From: Paramacrobiotus metropolitanus
Taxonomy: Eukaryota > Tardigrada > Eutardigrada > Parachela > Macrobiotidae
Direction: 5' to 3'
Assembly: GCF_019649055.1 (NCBI RefSeq)
Contig: NW_026570402.1
Coordinates: forward strand, 1 to 64,000
Length of the DNA stretch: 64,000 bases
The notes beneath the pieces are model-generated. The model was not told the DNA's origin. It worked only from the letters and a program-made list of their open reading frames with translations, and searched no databases. The translations under genes and the position numbers were made by a program. Shown in pieces: positions 10,490 through 21,524 of this stretch. The stretch's first letter is position 1; each line of letters starts with the position of its first letter.

Positions 10490-11457
10490 TCAGTAAACAG
10501 CGTGTCGCGTTCCAGGATTGCGCGCAGCGTTCCCGGCTGCAATGCCGTGAACCGCTCCGACTTGAGAACCTCTTCACCGTGCGCGTCCACGAAGTGTAAA
10601 CAGCTTTCCACGATATTCTCGATACCCACAGCCCAATCCAGCGCCTACACAGAATCGAGCTAATGTTTGCAACGAGAACTCTGAACAGAAACAGACATAC
10701 GTTTTCCAGATGCAGTAAGCAGCGATCAGCATTGCCGTTGTCGATGAGATCCTGCATGACAAAATCCAAGCAGAAGTCGGTCAGCAGTGCCGTCGTATTT
10801 GTCGACGCATTGCATCGTCGGAAAGACATCCTCAACTGTCACACGTTTTTCGTCGGTATAGATATATCTATCGTAATGCATATATTGCGTATGCCAGTGG
10901 AGAACCCAATTTACTAAACGATCGTCTTCTTTCTACGATGCATGGAAATTTTAAACGCTCTCTGGTTTACACGGTGATTTTGGAAAACTGACGTCTCTGG
11001 ACACAAACTGATGAAACCGGAACAAAAGTTTAAAGTTCACATACTTTAGCATATTTCCGAAAGCTTCAGGTGGAACTTCTGGAACGTTAATGGCACCGTT
11101 GCACTTCTCAGGTAGGTTTCCGTTAAACATGGTGTAGAAGACATCGCTGCTGCTGCTTAGCACGAACCTGTTCAATTAAGCGGTCGTCAAAGATCCGTAA
11201 AAGCTGTTTCGTATAATATGAAGCAACGCTATCCTAGGTAATAATAGTACGTAGCTGAACACACAAATTCAAGTTTGCTAACGGCTAACTCACTTGTGTG
11301 CTTTGAAAATTTTCGCTGGTCCGAAGTCTCGCCCCACGGAAAACTCCACGTCAGTCAGATCTCCACTTCTGAGCATCTGCTCGGTCCGCTTAGCGATCCC
11401 ATCGATCTTTCCTCGGCGGGGGATACTGGATTTTGTCGAGAGCAGCGATCTCTGCAT
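10490..11457 (-). pseudogene. G1: truncated type A BTB-BACK gene
   Basis: Exons on the minus strand: 11457-11294, 11167-11045, 10867-10701 and 10644 to about 10490. Splice sites are GT-AG and sizes match the sister genes (164, 123, 167, then a cut 185-bp exon). The BTB start has G-D-L-T-D-V-E-F-S-V-G and the middle has D-V-F-Y-T-M-F. Exon 3 is 167 bp instead of 169, a net 2-bp loss just after D-K-Y-D that shifts the frame. The BACK exon keeps V-E-S-C-L-H-F-V-D and then diverges about 30 bp before its expected donor. The linker and C-terminal exons are missing, next to the Gypsy LTR. Together these make it a pseudogene. Confidence 0.8.
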
Positions 11458-11620
11458 GACAATTCAGCTATAACAAACAGTTAAAGGTCAGACTCAGTAG
11501 ATTTGAAACGACGAGATGAGAATCCGTATCGAAGTTCTTAAGGCTAACTGCGGCAGAATTGTTAAACTGACCGCATATTTTTTGTTTTAGTATGCCCATT
11601 TCACTAGCCTATTGTACATA

Positions 11621-11628
11621 CCGGAAGT
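11621..11628 (+). promoter_or_regulatory. ETS-like CCGGAAGT upstream of G1
   Basis: CCGGAAGT lies 164 bp before the G1 ATG and is followed by AGAT as in G8 and G10. A recognisable GGCGACCGCC partner is not present at the expected spacing; only a weak resemblance (CAGCTACGATGCCTCCGAC) is seen. Confidence 0.45.
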
Positions 11629-11792
11629 AGATAGATAATTCGCGCAGACAGCTGCCCCCTTGAGACTAGCGTATATCAGCTACGATGCCTCCGACTGGAA
11701 TTTTCGTAAGACTAAGTACGTTAATGCATTGATTGATTTATTCAGCAAAAGAGTGTTGAATGCATTGACTGTATCTCTTACACGTATACAGT

Positions 11793-12255
11793 TGATATAA
11801 AACCCTTAATGCACTACGTCTACCACCACAACGTTTGCTGCACTCCCGACAACTGTTCCGTCTCCGCACAATTGGATCAACTTATATACACATCAATATG
11901 CGTACTCGCATAACACGCTCATATTCGCATACAGCCACAAAGCTATAAAAACACATGCACCAATCCCATCACTGTGTTTCCCATTATTACATTAATCACA
12001 TCTGCAGGCCACATTCATCCTGCCTCCTCATTATGCCCACTTGACCAGCGGTCAGATCTTACACAGCAGATAAGGCATAATCCGATGAAGACATAAATGT
12101 CTTCACACACATATGGCCATTAATATCTTCAAACAGATACGGTCATAATAATACTCATACTGACGAGGATGCAGAGTGACTTGCAGACCATGCATATTGG
12201 TAATTAATCAAAAAATGATAGCCGCCGTCCACTTGTCAACACCACGGTCGTAACA
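11793..12255 (-). repeat. 3' LTR of the gag-only element
   Basis: 463 bp, highly similar to the copy at 15366-15848. Differences are mostly small indels, including one of about 30 bp after CAACGTTT. Confidence 0.9.
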
Positions 12256-12494
12256 TTAACCTCCGCTTAGATTCTTCGTCCAGAAGAATAGGTCAGCTGA
12301 TTTAAATACACCATCCAGATCACGACTATCCGGAGAACGATAAAGCGCTGATCTTTAATTAACTGCACGGAATCCAATTAAAAAATGGGCACATTAGCCA
12401 ACCCGGCTACACTGTCCCGATTATTAACCACTACTGTCTGTGCACTGTTGCCACATCTTCCTCCACCGCTTTCAATTAAACCGCGGCTTGCAGT

Positions 12495-13075
12495 TCGGAC
12501 AATTCGCCATCAAATGTCCATCAATGCCACACTTGTAGACGACTTTCCACCTTGTGCTGACTTTCCCGGCAACCATAACCGCCGTTGATTATAGCCACTT
12601 CGGCCACTGCCACCCGGCTCATCCTGGCCGCCGGCATTATACACAGTGCTGCCCGCACCGACACCGCCACTGCGCACAACGCTGTTGTCCTCAACTGCGT
12701 CGTCGCTGCATTCACCAGCACTATCGTCATCACCCGCATCACCGACCTGTTGCTCCCGCGCGCTATCAGTACTGTTTTCATCCTCTTGACGATCATGCTC
12801 CCCTTATATTTGCGGTAGTGGTCACGTTCTTCCCATTCTTCCTCATCAGACGCCACAGGCCCAGTGACGTACTTATTCTTCTTACGCGTACTGCGCTTCA
12901 CAGCAGTTTGTGCAAGCACCAAACCAGCGTAAAACTCCGTAGGCGTAGTCGCTTGAGAAAGCACCACATAGCCGTAGTACGATTCAAGTAATCCATCTTT
13001 CAAATGTTCGATAACATCCGCATCGTCCATTTTCGGATTAACAAGGTGACATTTCGAAACCTTCTCGTTGAAATA
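12495..13075 (-). pseudogene. gag, C-terminal part with degenerate zinc knuckle
   Basis: After the mariner the gag frame continues F-N-E-K-V-S-K-C, N-P-K-M-D-D-A-D and L-K-D-G-L, then a charged E-E-E-W-E-E-R-D stretch. Further on a frame change gives Y-K-C-G-I-D-G-H-L-M-A-N-C, a CCHC knuckle with the first Cys replaced by Val. It stops at about 12500. Confidence 0.7.
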
Positions 13076-14368
13076 CAGAGGGTGATTTCGCAATATGCTT
13101 CCAGCACGGGAAAAAATTCCCCAGAATTTCCTTTTCTATTCTTTTTATTTGTTTGCTAAACAGTCTTGTGGGACAACGTGTGCTTAATTGTTCAGAATGA
13201 TTTGTGGAGTTCGAGCGATCAACATGTCATGAAAAACCGATTGAAGAACAAGGTGCCGTGTGCTGGCGTTATTAACAATTTGTAAAAGCCACAGAAAAAT
13301 CGCCGAGCGTTTGATGAGCAAAGGGATCAATATTTCTCTTACTAGGATGAATAGGTTTTTGAAACTATATGGGCCCGAGAGCGAAGGGAATGGTTCGCCT
13401 GTAAAACGCCTAGGAAATCAGTGCCCACCCAAAGTTCCCACAAAGTCCCTCATCGCCGACGTCTAGAGGGCTTTCTTAATACCGAATCCACCGTCTCAGA
13501 GACAGTTGGCAAGGAAATTTAGGACATCCCAGTACACGATGCTGAAGATTATTCATCGTAATCTTGAAGCGAAAGTACGTAAAAAAGGCAAAGTACATGC
13601 ACTGCCAAATAAGCAGGCAGAACAGCGTGCTTCTCGTGTTCCCCGATTTGCCAAATTTCTGAACCAGCGAAATTTGCCCTACATCATTTTAATCGATGCA
13701 GCATCAGTCTGTCTTTATTATACGGGCTAGCGAAGTAAGATCTGCTACGAGTTTAAAAGATCCGAAAATTCCGAAAATTGGATGAAATTTTGGAAAGTTA
13801 AAAAACCACAAGGTGTTACGTATATCGCCAAAATTTTTTATCGTGGCCCAACAGTGATCCGGTTCATTTCTCCCCCTGCTAAAATAATCGCCGATCTCTA
13901 CATTCAAAACGTGTCCGAGCCATTAATGTGAGAAGACCTTCCCCGTCTTTGTCCAGGTGAAGAAAGGAAAGTAGTACTGCATCGGGACTCCGCTCCCGCA
14001 CATACTGCCGAAAAAACCTGCCAGAGGCTAGCTTCTCGGGGCATCCGATACATTCCGAAGGGCATGAGGCCGAGCAACTCAAGGAACTTTGCATCCATGG
14101 ATTTTGCAACGAACGGGATTTTTAAAAGAATTTTGTATCACAAGTATGCAACGTCAATTCGCGGTTTGTTAACAGTCGCGCACCCATCTTTGTCTAGAAT
14201 TTCAATTACCCTGAGCCACAAAATAATTCGTTCCTAGCGTTATCGTGTGGAGTTGATGGCAGAAAAGAAGGGCTTTCAGATAGACCAAATATTAAAATAA
14301 AGTCTATGCGGCGGAGAGTGTAATAAATTTATGAATGAAGTGGAAGCATATTGCGAAATCATCCTCTG
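13076..14368 (+). mobile_element. Mariner-like transposon (1293 bp) nested in gag
   Basis: Ends are 28-bp inverted repeats starting CAGAGG (13076-13103 and 14341-14368) with one mismatch, flanked by TA on both sides (13074-13075 and 14369-14370), the Tc1/mariner target. Removing it rejoins the gag frame at S-T-Y / F-N-E. Length fits mariner (about 1.3 kb). Confidence 0.93.
13200..14230 (+). pseudogene. Dead mariner-type transposase
   Basis: Fragments in several frames resemble a DDE transposase: V-H-A-L-P-N-K-Q and Y-I-I-L-I-D (first Asp, about 13695), L-H-R-D-S-A-P-A-H-T (second Asp, about 13990) and S-M-D-F-A-T-N-G (third Asp, about 14100), followed by F-K-R-I-L. Several stops and frame changes exclude a working protein. 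Confidence 0.8.
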
Positions 14369-14370
14369 TA

Positions 14371-14710
14371 CGTACTCATGTCCTCATCCGGCAATTGTTT
14401 CCGGCGTCGCATCTCACGCTTGTAACGCTGTATCATATCCCTAGGACGAAATGGGGCAATTAATGCCGCTTTAAATTCCGTCCAATCAGCCCATGGAACT
14501 CTCGCTCCATCACTGGTCTCCCTATCATACCAACTGTCTGCAAATGCACGCAGGTATATCGGCGCCTGCTTCAGCAAGACAGCATCCGTCTACTCAAGTG
14601 CATTGCCTATGCGCTGAAATTGCCGGCACCATTCCTGCACCACTTCTTTAGCTTCCCCGCTAAACAACGGTGGCTTGCATGGTGTCGCTGGCCAGTTTCA
14701 AATCCGTAAA
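14371..14710 (-). pseudogene. gag, N-terminal part (before the mariner insertion)
   Basis: Minus-strand frame reads as a retrotransposon gag: P-P-L-F-S-G, W-C-R-Q-F, a stop, then A-P-I-Y-L-R, W-x-D-W-T-E-F-K, F-R-P and D-E-D-M-S-T-Y, where the mariner cuts it. The frame resumes at 13075. One in-frame stop lies near 14595. Confidence 0.75.
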
Positions 14711-14769
14711 CTCCTTCGCTAACTGGCGAGAGTTCACATTCACGGTATATTTCACACCGGCTGCTCCCA

Positions 14770-15300
14770 CAGCGGTAACATTGTCCTTGTCGCCCATTCT
14801 GTTGTCGGAGATATATGCCAAATATTCCAACAATATTAAACCCAGAGGCTCACCGTTTCCAAGCGGTGGCCACTTCCTATATTGTCGGATATTATCCCAA
14901 TATCTCAACAATATCAAACAACATAGTCCACCGTATCCACAGCGGCGACCTTATCCTACATTATTGGATATTTTCCCAGTTTCCAACAATATCCAACAAC
15001 TCAGTCCACCACATCCACAGCGGTGACCTTCCCAGCATCGCCCGTCAGTTGCCAGAAATATATCCCAATATTCCGACAATGTCAACAGCCGGTTTCCCGT
15101 TTCCACAGCGGTGGTTTTCTCCTTCCGCTTTACTTTCAGATATTTCCCAATATCTCAACAATATCCAGCAACTCGGCCCACCGTTCCCATAACGGTGACC
15201 TTCTCCTCCTCCAGTTATATTGTCAGATGTTATCCCAATATACCAACAATATCCCACAACTTGGTTCACCGTATCCAAAACGATGACCTTTTCCTCCTCG
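14770..15300 (-). repeat. Leader minisatellite, seven units of about 78-92 bp
   Basis: Units marked by AGCGGTGACC or close variants start at 14770, 14862, 14941, 15019, 15107, 15191 and 15279. Each contains CCCAATATCTCAACAATATC-like sequence with a short internal inverted repeat (ATATTGT/ACAATAT). No convincing protein is encoded. Confidence 0.8.
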
Positions 15301-15351
15301 CCTGTTATACTGTCAGGTATTGTCCGAATATCCAATAATATAAAACAGCAC

Positions 15352-15364
15352 GGTTTCGGCACCA
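15352..15364 (-). other. Primer binding site, tRNA-Phe type
   Basis: Minus-strand TGGTGCCGAAACC is the exact complement of the 3' end of eukaryotic tRNA-Phe (GGTTTCGGCACCA). It lies one base inside the LTR. Confidence 0.8.
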
Positions 15365-15365
15365 A

Positions 15366-15848
15366 TGATATAAAACCCTTAATGCACTACGTCTTCCACC
15401 GCAACGTTTACTAAGGGAAAAAGCTAACTTTTATTTCCACCTCTTGACAGCTGCATTCCCGACAACTGTGCCGTCTCCGCACAATTGCATCAACTTATAT
15501 ACAAATCAATATGCATACTCGCATAACACACTCATATTCGCATACAGCCACAAAGCTATAAAAACACATGCACCAATCCCATCACTGTGTTTCCCATTAA
15601 TCACATCTGCAGGCCACATTCATCCTGCCTCCTCATTATGCCCACTTGACCAGCGGTCAGATCTTACACAGCAGATAAGGCATAATCCGATGAAGACATA
15701 AATGTCTTCACACACATATGGCCATAAATATCTTCACACAGATACGGTCATAATAATACTCATACTAACGAGGATGCAGACCATGCATATTGGTAATTAA
15801 TCAAACCACGATAGCCGCCGTCCACCTGTCAACACCACGGTCGTAACA
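15366..15848 (-). repeat. 5' LTR of the gag-only element
   Basis: 483 bp; on the minus strand it starts TGTTACGACCGTGG and ends TTTTATATCA, the TG...CA pattern. The next bases inward are the primer binding site. Confidence 0.9.
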
Positions 15849-15852
15849 CAGT

Positions 15853-17393
15853 ACAGATACCTCTTACATTGGGTGGTGCGGGAAACACCTCAAACGCCGT
15901 ACATTACATGCAAGCTAAGTAATGATGTACACTGCATGACTACATGACGTAGTGCCGGCGCATCCGAATTGCGGAAACAAGAAACATGGTACGAGATTTA
16001 AGTCATTCTCGGACAGTGGTTACAGCACAGGGCAGAGCGGCTAGAACCCGATCGGAAAACATCACTAAAAATAAATATGAATCCAATGCTGATCAAGAAA
16101 TCGTAATCTGTCAGCAGTGGATTGCAAACAGCCGAATGGTGCTGGTCAAGTTCCCTTTTGTCGGCTTATCCTGGTTCGAAAAGGTCTGCCCGCTGCCAGG
16201 TACGAGGCACGAATGTGCTGGCCATTGTACCTGGAGTAAATGCGGCCAGTACAACCATCTAGCGTGTGAACTGCGCACAGTTTTCCCGTTTATACCGCAC
16301 CGCCACTTGCAAACGGTAATCCTTAACTTCTACAAATCTTATATAACGATAATCCTTTACTTCTCCTTAACTTCTCCTTATAAGATAGATACTTGTACAA
16401 GCTTGTCCCGTAATTTCCTACGTAAAGGTACAGCTAGTGCAAAATTTGCGCTTGAAACGATGGCCACTACGCTTATCTGATTGCCTAAATCCGCTCCGTA
16501 GTTAGATTGTCCATTACCACACCGACTGTTTCTTAGCCACCTTACGCCAGGCAGTTACTGTTATTCTCGTTGAATCATATGGCGTGTACCAAGCCACCAG
16601 CCAGCCAAATGCATGGTACGTGTTTAAACAGTGTGGCGTGGCGCGCCGTAGCACGGATTTGTAATGTTCGCTGTTCTGATGCGATGGAAATTACGGGACA
16701 AGCTTGTACACTCAGCCGGGTGATTCTTGACAGCTGTCTACCGGCAAAAGAATTATGGTCGTTGTAATGAAATATTAGTGCTCTTATTTTGTTTTAGGTG
16801 CGATTACATAGTTGCACTTCCTCTTGCTCGTCGATCGCTGGGTTTGCTTATTTTACGGCAATAATTTCACCGGCACTGGCCGATATTTCCGGGTTTGGCG
16901 GGCTGGTGTGAGAGCTTTGCCGGGAACCATAGTTTTGTAAACGTCCATTACTAGACTTAGGAACGCGTTGAAAACATTTTTGACATCCGATGCGGAAATT
17001 TTGATAAATATTAGATGTGTCTCCACGTGATTTCCGTGTACGTACTTTTGTTTTAGCTCTGGTTGAATCTTTAGTGTGGACTACGACAGCGCGCGGGTAT
17101 GGATAAAAGGAGCTGACAACGACGTGTCTGATCCTAACGTAATTCCTGGCGTCACTCGGCGGCATGTGACCTTATTGAGCCCTGCTGATCACATCGCTGC
17201 TGACTGCTGATCAGTCATCGTATCCTTTGATCCAGCGCGGTGTGAGATTACGCCTCAACGTGGACTTTTCTGAATCATCGATTATTTGCGTACTCATGAT
17301 AAGGAACTGAAAATTCCGGAAAAAAAACTTTGGTATTACGTTTCGTTGCGCTGTATATTCTGTTAGTTCGAACGTTAGAATATTTAATGATGA
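15853..17393. other. Intergenic stretch, no recognised gene
   Basis: Contains a 164-codon open frame on the plus strand (15986-16480) and a 105-codon frame on the minus strand (17165-16848). Neither matches a family I know and neither has matching splice sites. A 317-bp inverted-repeat structure lies at 16394-16710. Confidence 0.4.
16394..16710. repeat. Perfect 25-bp inverted repeat, candidate MITE
   Basis: TGTACAAGCTTGTCCCGTAA plus TTTCC (16394-16418) is repeated exactly in reverse complement at 16686-16710, enclosing 267 bp. No clear target duplication was seen. Confidence 0.6.
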
Positions 17394-17401
17394 CTTCGAA
17401 G

Positions 17402-17991
17402 TAGAGCTGGGCGCAGGGCAGGGATCCTGTCCTGATCCTGCAGGATCCTGTCCCTGCAGGACAGTTTCAGGGTAAAATGCTGCCCTGAAATCTGCCTCAG
17501 GTTCAGGTTCAGGGCAATCAAACTCCCTGAAAGTTCAGGGACAGGGCGTAACTCAGTCCTGCAGGAACCTGAATTTTTTAAAGAAAATCAAAGTTATCGG
17601 AATTTCAGTTTTGTGGAAGACAATCATGGCACCCGCAAGTCGACAATTGCGGGTGATGGCCCCAAGAAGTGCATCAAGCGCTAAAAATTGCATAAAAACA
17701 CACTACCTCAGTACGTTACACTAAAAATGCGCGCGCGTAGCGCGCGTTAGGTCGTTTCGCTACTGTCTGCTCATCGACTTTCCGATGTGAAAATGTGGAA
17801 AAAAATTTAAAACTAAAATTAAATTTAAACACGCTCAGGTTTTCAGGTCAGGCTCAGAGTGAAGGGCATGAGGTTCAGGACAGGTTCAGGTTGATCGACA
17901 CGGTGAGTTTCAGGGACAGGACAGGTTCAGGGAGAGAAAAATTGAAAACGTACGGGTTCCAGGCAATGTAGCCGTCCTGTTCCCAGCCCTA
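17402..17991. mobile_element. Non-autonomous hAT-like element (590 bp) with 8-bp target duplication
   Basis: Starts TAGAGCTGGG and ends CCCAGCCCTA (one mismatch), with CTTCGAAG directly flanking both ends (17394-17401 and 17992-17999). TAGNGCTGGG ends plus an 8-bp duplication are hAT hallmarks. Both subterminal regions are packed with CAGGTTCAGG/CCTGAA motifs. No transposase is encoded. Confidence 0.92.
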
Positions 17992-17999
17992 CTTCGAAG

Positions 18000-18789
18000 T
18001 AGGTCCTTTCGGGGCCAATCTTTTGGCACCATTAAAGAGAAGCGACGTTCGTATCTTTGGTATCCGAATAACTTGCCACTGCAAACTTTAGCCACGATCA
18101 GCGAAACTGCTTCCCAATCCTGTGGTTGCAAACAAACCGGCTAATACGGCTGCGAGGTTCTGCTGTAAACAGCTGCACCGACTAAAATATCCAAAGGTAT
18201 GTGCGGAAACTTGCACAATAGCTTCGCTGCATGATGCAGTAGCAGTGTGCACCAACGGGGAAATACTTTTTAATCGTAAGTATGTACAAGTTGATACCGT
18301 CACCGCCTTGGCTTTTCTGTAACGGAACCGGAATACAGCTGATCAGTTTTCCGTATCGTCACCCATTTCCGCAGACTAACGGGAGCGGAGTCGGCGTGTT
18401 GAGGAACGGACCGGAAAAGTAACAAACTGGAAGCACTAACCGAAAAAACACTGAATACAGTCCTGCGCTAATTGTGAGGACAGTTTACCGCACACTGTAG
18501 TGCCTCTTAAGTCTTAACTACTTTGACGAAAGTTTTTGTTAGGCAGCAGATTTTAGCAATTATACTCGTAGATATGGGCACAGCGCATCACGACAATATC
18601 TGTACTGAAACCATCTGCATAAAGCCCAACTTTGCAGTATGATTCCATAAAACAAATTTCTCAAATTCGTTAGAATGAAATACGAACACTTCTGCCAACA
18701 TGACACGTACAACAAAAGTATGAACTACCAACCCAGTAAAAAGATGTACACATAAAATATAGTATATAAACAACGCTAGAGTTAGGAGT
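18000..18789. other. 3' flank of G2; Cys-rich coding-like remnant on plus strand
   Basis: At about 18003-18275 the plus strand reads coding-like in two frames: S-C-G-C-K-Q-T-G, then C-C-K-Q-L and C-A-E-T-C. It resembles a broken tesmin-type CXC repeat and is followed by a GTAAGT donor-like site. Stops and a frame change intervene. The rest holds nothing I recognise. Confidence 0.25.
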
Positions 18790-21113
18790 TCAAGCAAGAC
18801 CAGCGGCATCCGGTGAACTCTTTCTCGTACTGTATTCCTTTGAGCGTTTGCGCTGCTCCTTGGCTTCCTTCCACGCTTTAACTCGCCAATGTTGCAAGGA
18901 AAGTTGGTTGAAATTAACGTTTTGTTGTCTGTGGGCCAGACTGATGATGTGGTAACAGCCTCCCGCTAACCGGATATATCTTGCCTCCTTATAAGTGGAG
19001 TCCGCATAACCGCCAACGGAATACAGAACATGCTGGTTGATAGCCAAAATATCCCCTGCACGAATTATTTTTTCTTGCTTTACGTGGCGCACCTTCTCTA
19101 CGGTTTTAATACGCATCAGACACATGATCCCTGACCCGCACGCTCCAATCACAACAGCAGGGTGCCACTTCTTGTGACGCTTCACAGTACGCTTGACGAA
19201 CACTTCTTCCTTGTGCCGGAATTCCATATTTCCGATACGAATGAGTGGGTGTCGTCGAGATTGCTGGGGGAAGCGCTGCTTATGTTGGCGTATCTCCCTT
19301 AACGCTGTTGCCTCCAAAACCCACTCTGCACATAAAAAGAGGTTATACAAATTTTGCTGCACGATCGAAAGTGCGAAACGTTAATAACTATCCATGAAAT
19401 TACTATCCCAAAATGCGTTAAATAATAGCACCGAACTTCTCGATTCATATAATCCGCCATATTCATCAAAACCACAGTAGCAAATTTTAGACCACACTGC
19501 TGGAAATGAACAGGTTTGACTATTAATGAACCACCACAACGTTTTTAGGCTTTTTAGCTTAACATTTATTGTACTTCGATGTCGTCGATAAACGGCTGTC
19601 AACAGCATTAATTTAATATCGACTTTTAACCGCCTTACGTTGGGAGGCAAGTCAGTCAATTGCGAGACAGTCATTAATGGAAAGCGGATCAGGTAAAACA
19701 GTTCGCCCAAGACTTCGCGCCGGTTAGCTGGCGAAGGCTCCAAATTGCTCCGAGTGCAGACAGCCACTGTCCATCTGCGAAAGTAAACCAAACATAACTG
19801 TACCCGCGCAATGTGCCCTGGTTAGTTCTGGGCTATAGCAGCTTTGCTACTTTCAAATTTAGGGTTTTACTGAGTTTCAACCGGGTGACCTTTTAGGCGG
19901 AAGAAAAACAACCACTAGTTAACGGCCCTCGCGTTTAGCTCAGGGATTCATAACTTCTGCACTCGTTACTTTTGACACTCCTGTAATGAACTGGAACGGG
20001 ACACCGGAGCACATAGTCGCGAAGAGAGGACGCCGAGAAGTAAAACTCAATAAGACTGCAATTCTACGTAACCGGCCACACTTGCTTGCCACACTTGCTT
20101 GCTTACCTATCCACAGCCCTGCAAATGAGGCTCTCTTCCGCAAACAGCGTGTCGCGTTCCAGAATTAAGCGCAACGTGCTGGGCTGCAATTCAGCGAACC
20201 GTTCCGACTGGAGAACTCCTCTGCAGTGCACGTCCACAAAGTGAAGACAGTTTTCCACGACACCTTCGATGCCAACAGCCCAAGTCAGCGCCTACAAATC
20301 AGGTGCTGAAACTCATTAGATGCCGAAAACCTAGCAGCAGGAGCAGATATACATTGTCCATATGCAGTAAACAGCGATCAGCACGACCGTTGCCGGTGAG
20401 ATCCTTCAAGACGAAATCCAGACAAAAGTCAGTCAACAGTGGTAAGTCGTACTTGTCGGCGCACTGCATCGTCGGAAAGACATCTTCCACTGTCACACGC
20501 TTTTCATCGGCGTAGATGTATCTACCGTATTGCACGTGTTGTCAAGATGAACCATATTTTCGAACCGTTTTTTCGCAAACTAGCTTAATTTGCGTTCAAA
20601 AGCGTAAACACTAAAGGCGTTCCTAGTTCCTACTTTTGAAGCTGCTTTCTACTGATGAACTTTTCTGGGTATAAAGTTGAATACAAAACTTATCAAGCTA
20701 CAAGAAATTTCGAAGAGTTTACTGACCTCAGCATATTTTCGAACGCTTCAGGAGGAAATTCTGGAATTTCAATGGCACGTTCGCATTTCTCAGGCAGACT
20801 CCCGTGAAACATGGTGAAGAAGACATCACTGGCGTTGCTTAGCATGAATCTATTAATTTATGGATCAGTACAAGTTCGCATCAATCTGTTGCGCAGTAAT
20901 ATCTAGTAAACCTGATAACAGTGGGATAATTCAATCGGAAACGTACTTGTGTGCGCGGAAGATTTTCGCTGGTCCGAACTCTCGCCCTACTGAGAACTTC
21001 ACATCGCTCAAATCTCCACTGTTCAGAATCTGCTCCATTCGCTTAATGAGCCCCTTAATTTGGCCCCGTCGTGGGGTACTGGCTTTTGTCGATCGCGGCA
21101 CAGTTTTCGACAT
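18790..21113 (-). CDS. G2: intact type A BTB-BACK protein, 437 aa
   Basis: Six exons: 21113-20947, 20849-20727, 20521-20353, 20291-20107, 19774-19639 and 19323-18790. All introns are GT-AG, phases agree, and the sum is 438 codons with the stop. BTB spans residues about 33-150 (S-D-V-K-F-S-V-G, S-D-V-F-F-T-M-F, Y-I-Y-A-D). BACK spans about 155-215 (V-V-E-N-C-L-H-F-V-D, L-E-R-D-T-L-F). The BTBD6-like linker (about 215-260) has N-R-R-E-V-L-G and Y-L-I-R-F-P. The type A domain (about 261-437) has E-E-V-F-V, W-H-P-A-V-V-I-G and a basic Lys/Arg tail. BTB-BACK proteins usually act as Cullin-3 adaptors; that role is inferred. The last acceptor was placed at the second AG because only that keeps frame. 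Confidence 0.9.
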
Positions 21114-21447
21114 GTCAGAAATGGACTGCGCTCCTATACTGTTGACGTATCAACACGAATCTCAGATGGATCTGATGACTCCGTGAAGTTCGTACTGCGA
21201 TTTCACGATGCTTCGCCGTCGCTGCTCTCTGCACTGATGACAATTCAACAAGACAGAAACAGTTCAAAGTATGGCCTCGGTAACTTGAAACTACAACAAC
21301 ATGAGAATAAATATCAAAGTTCTGACGAAGACAGAAGACCTGCTGCAGATTTCTCAAAATCTGCTAATTTGTTGTGCTGAAACAGAGTTCCTGTTCTGGG
21401 GTGCAAAGTGAACGGTACAGAGTGCACGCGTTACGAAGCATAACCCA

Positions 21448-21524
21448 CCGGAAGCAGAACAGTTGCATAACCGCTTCTCGCACGAGGCTAGGTTGTATGA
21501 GAACGCCGCTCCTGGCGACCGCCC
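21448..21524 (+). promoter_or_regulatory. Composite promoter module of G2
   Basis: CCGGAAGC (21448) and GGCGACCGCCC (21514) are 66 bp apart, 335 bp before the G2 ATG. The same pair at nearly the same spacing precedes G3, G8 and G10. Confidence 0.6.

Larger units (their letters stand above)
11793..15848 (-). mobile_element. Non-autonomous gag-only LTR retrotransposon, CAGT target duplication
   Basis: Two direct repeats of 463 and 483 bp begin TGATATAAAACCC and end CGGTCGTAACA. They are flanked by CAGT at 11789-11792 and 15849-15852, a 4-bp target duplication. Inside, read on the minus strand: a tRNA-Phe primer site, a leader minisatellite, a decayed gag and the 3' LTR. No protease, RT or integrase is present, so mobility would need another element. 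A mariner is nested in the gag. The element stands 330 bp upstream of G1. Confidence 0.9.

Noticed and set aside
12554-12991. His/Arg-rich 145-codon plus-strand frame
   Set aside because: It is the complement of the decayed gag; its composition follows from the gag codons.
14670-15414. Chain of Pro/Ser/Asn-rich plus-strand frames
   Set aside because: They come from the leader minisatellite, and frames change from unit to unit; not a gene.
15986-16480. 164-codon plus-strand open frame
   Set aside because: No recognisable domain, no supporting splice sites, and it ends close to an inverted-repeat structure; probably chance.
18088-18303. 71-codon minus-strand frame just downstream of G2
   Set aside because: No domain or exon signals; the opposite strand looks slightly more coding-like, so neither is called a gene.
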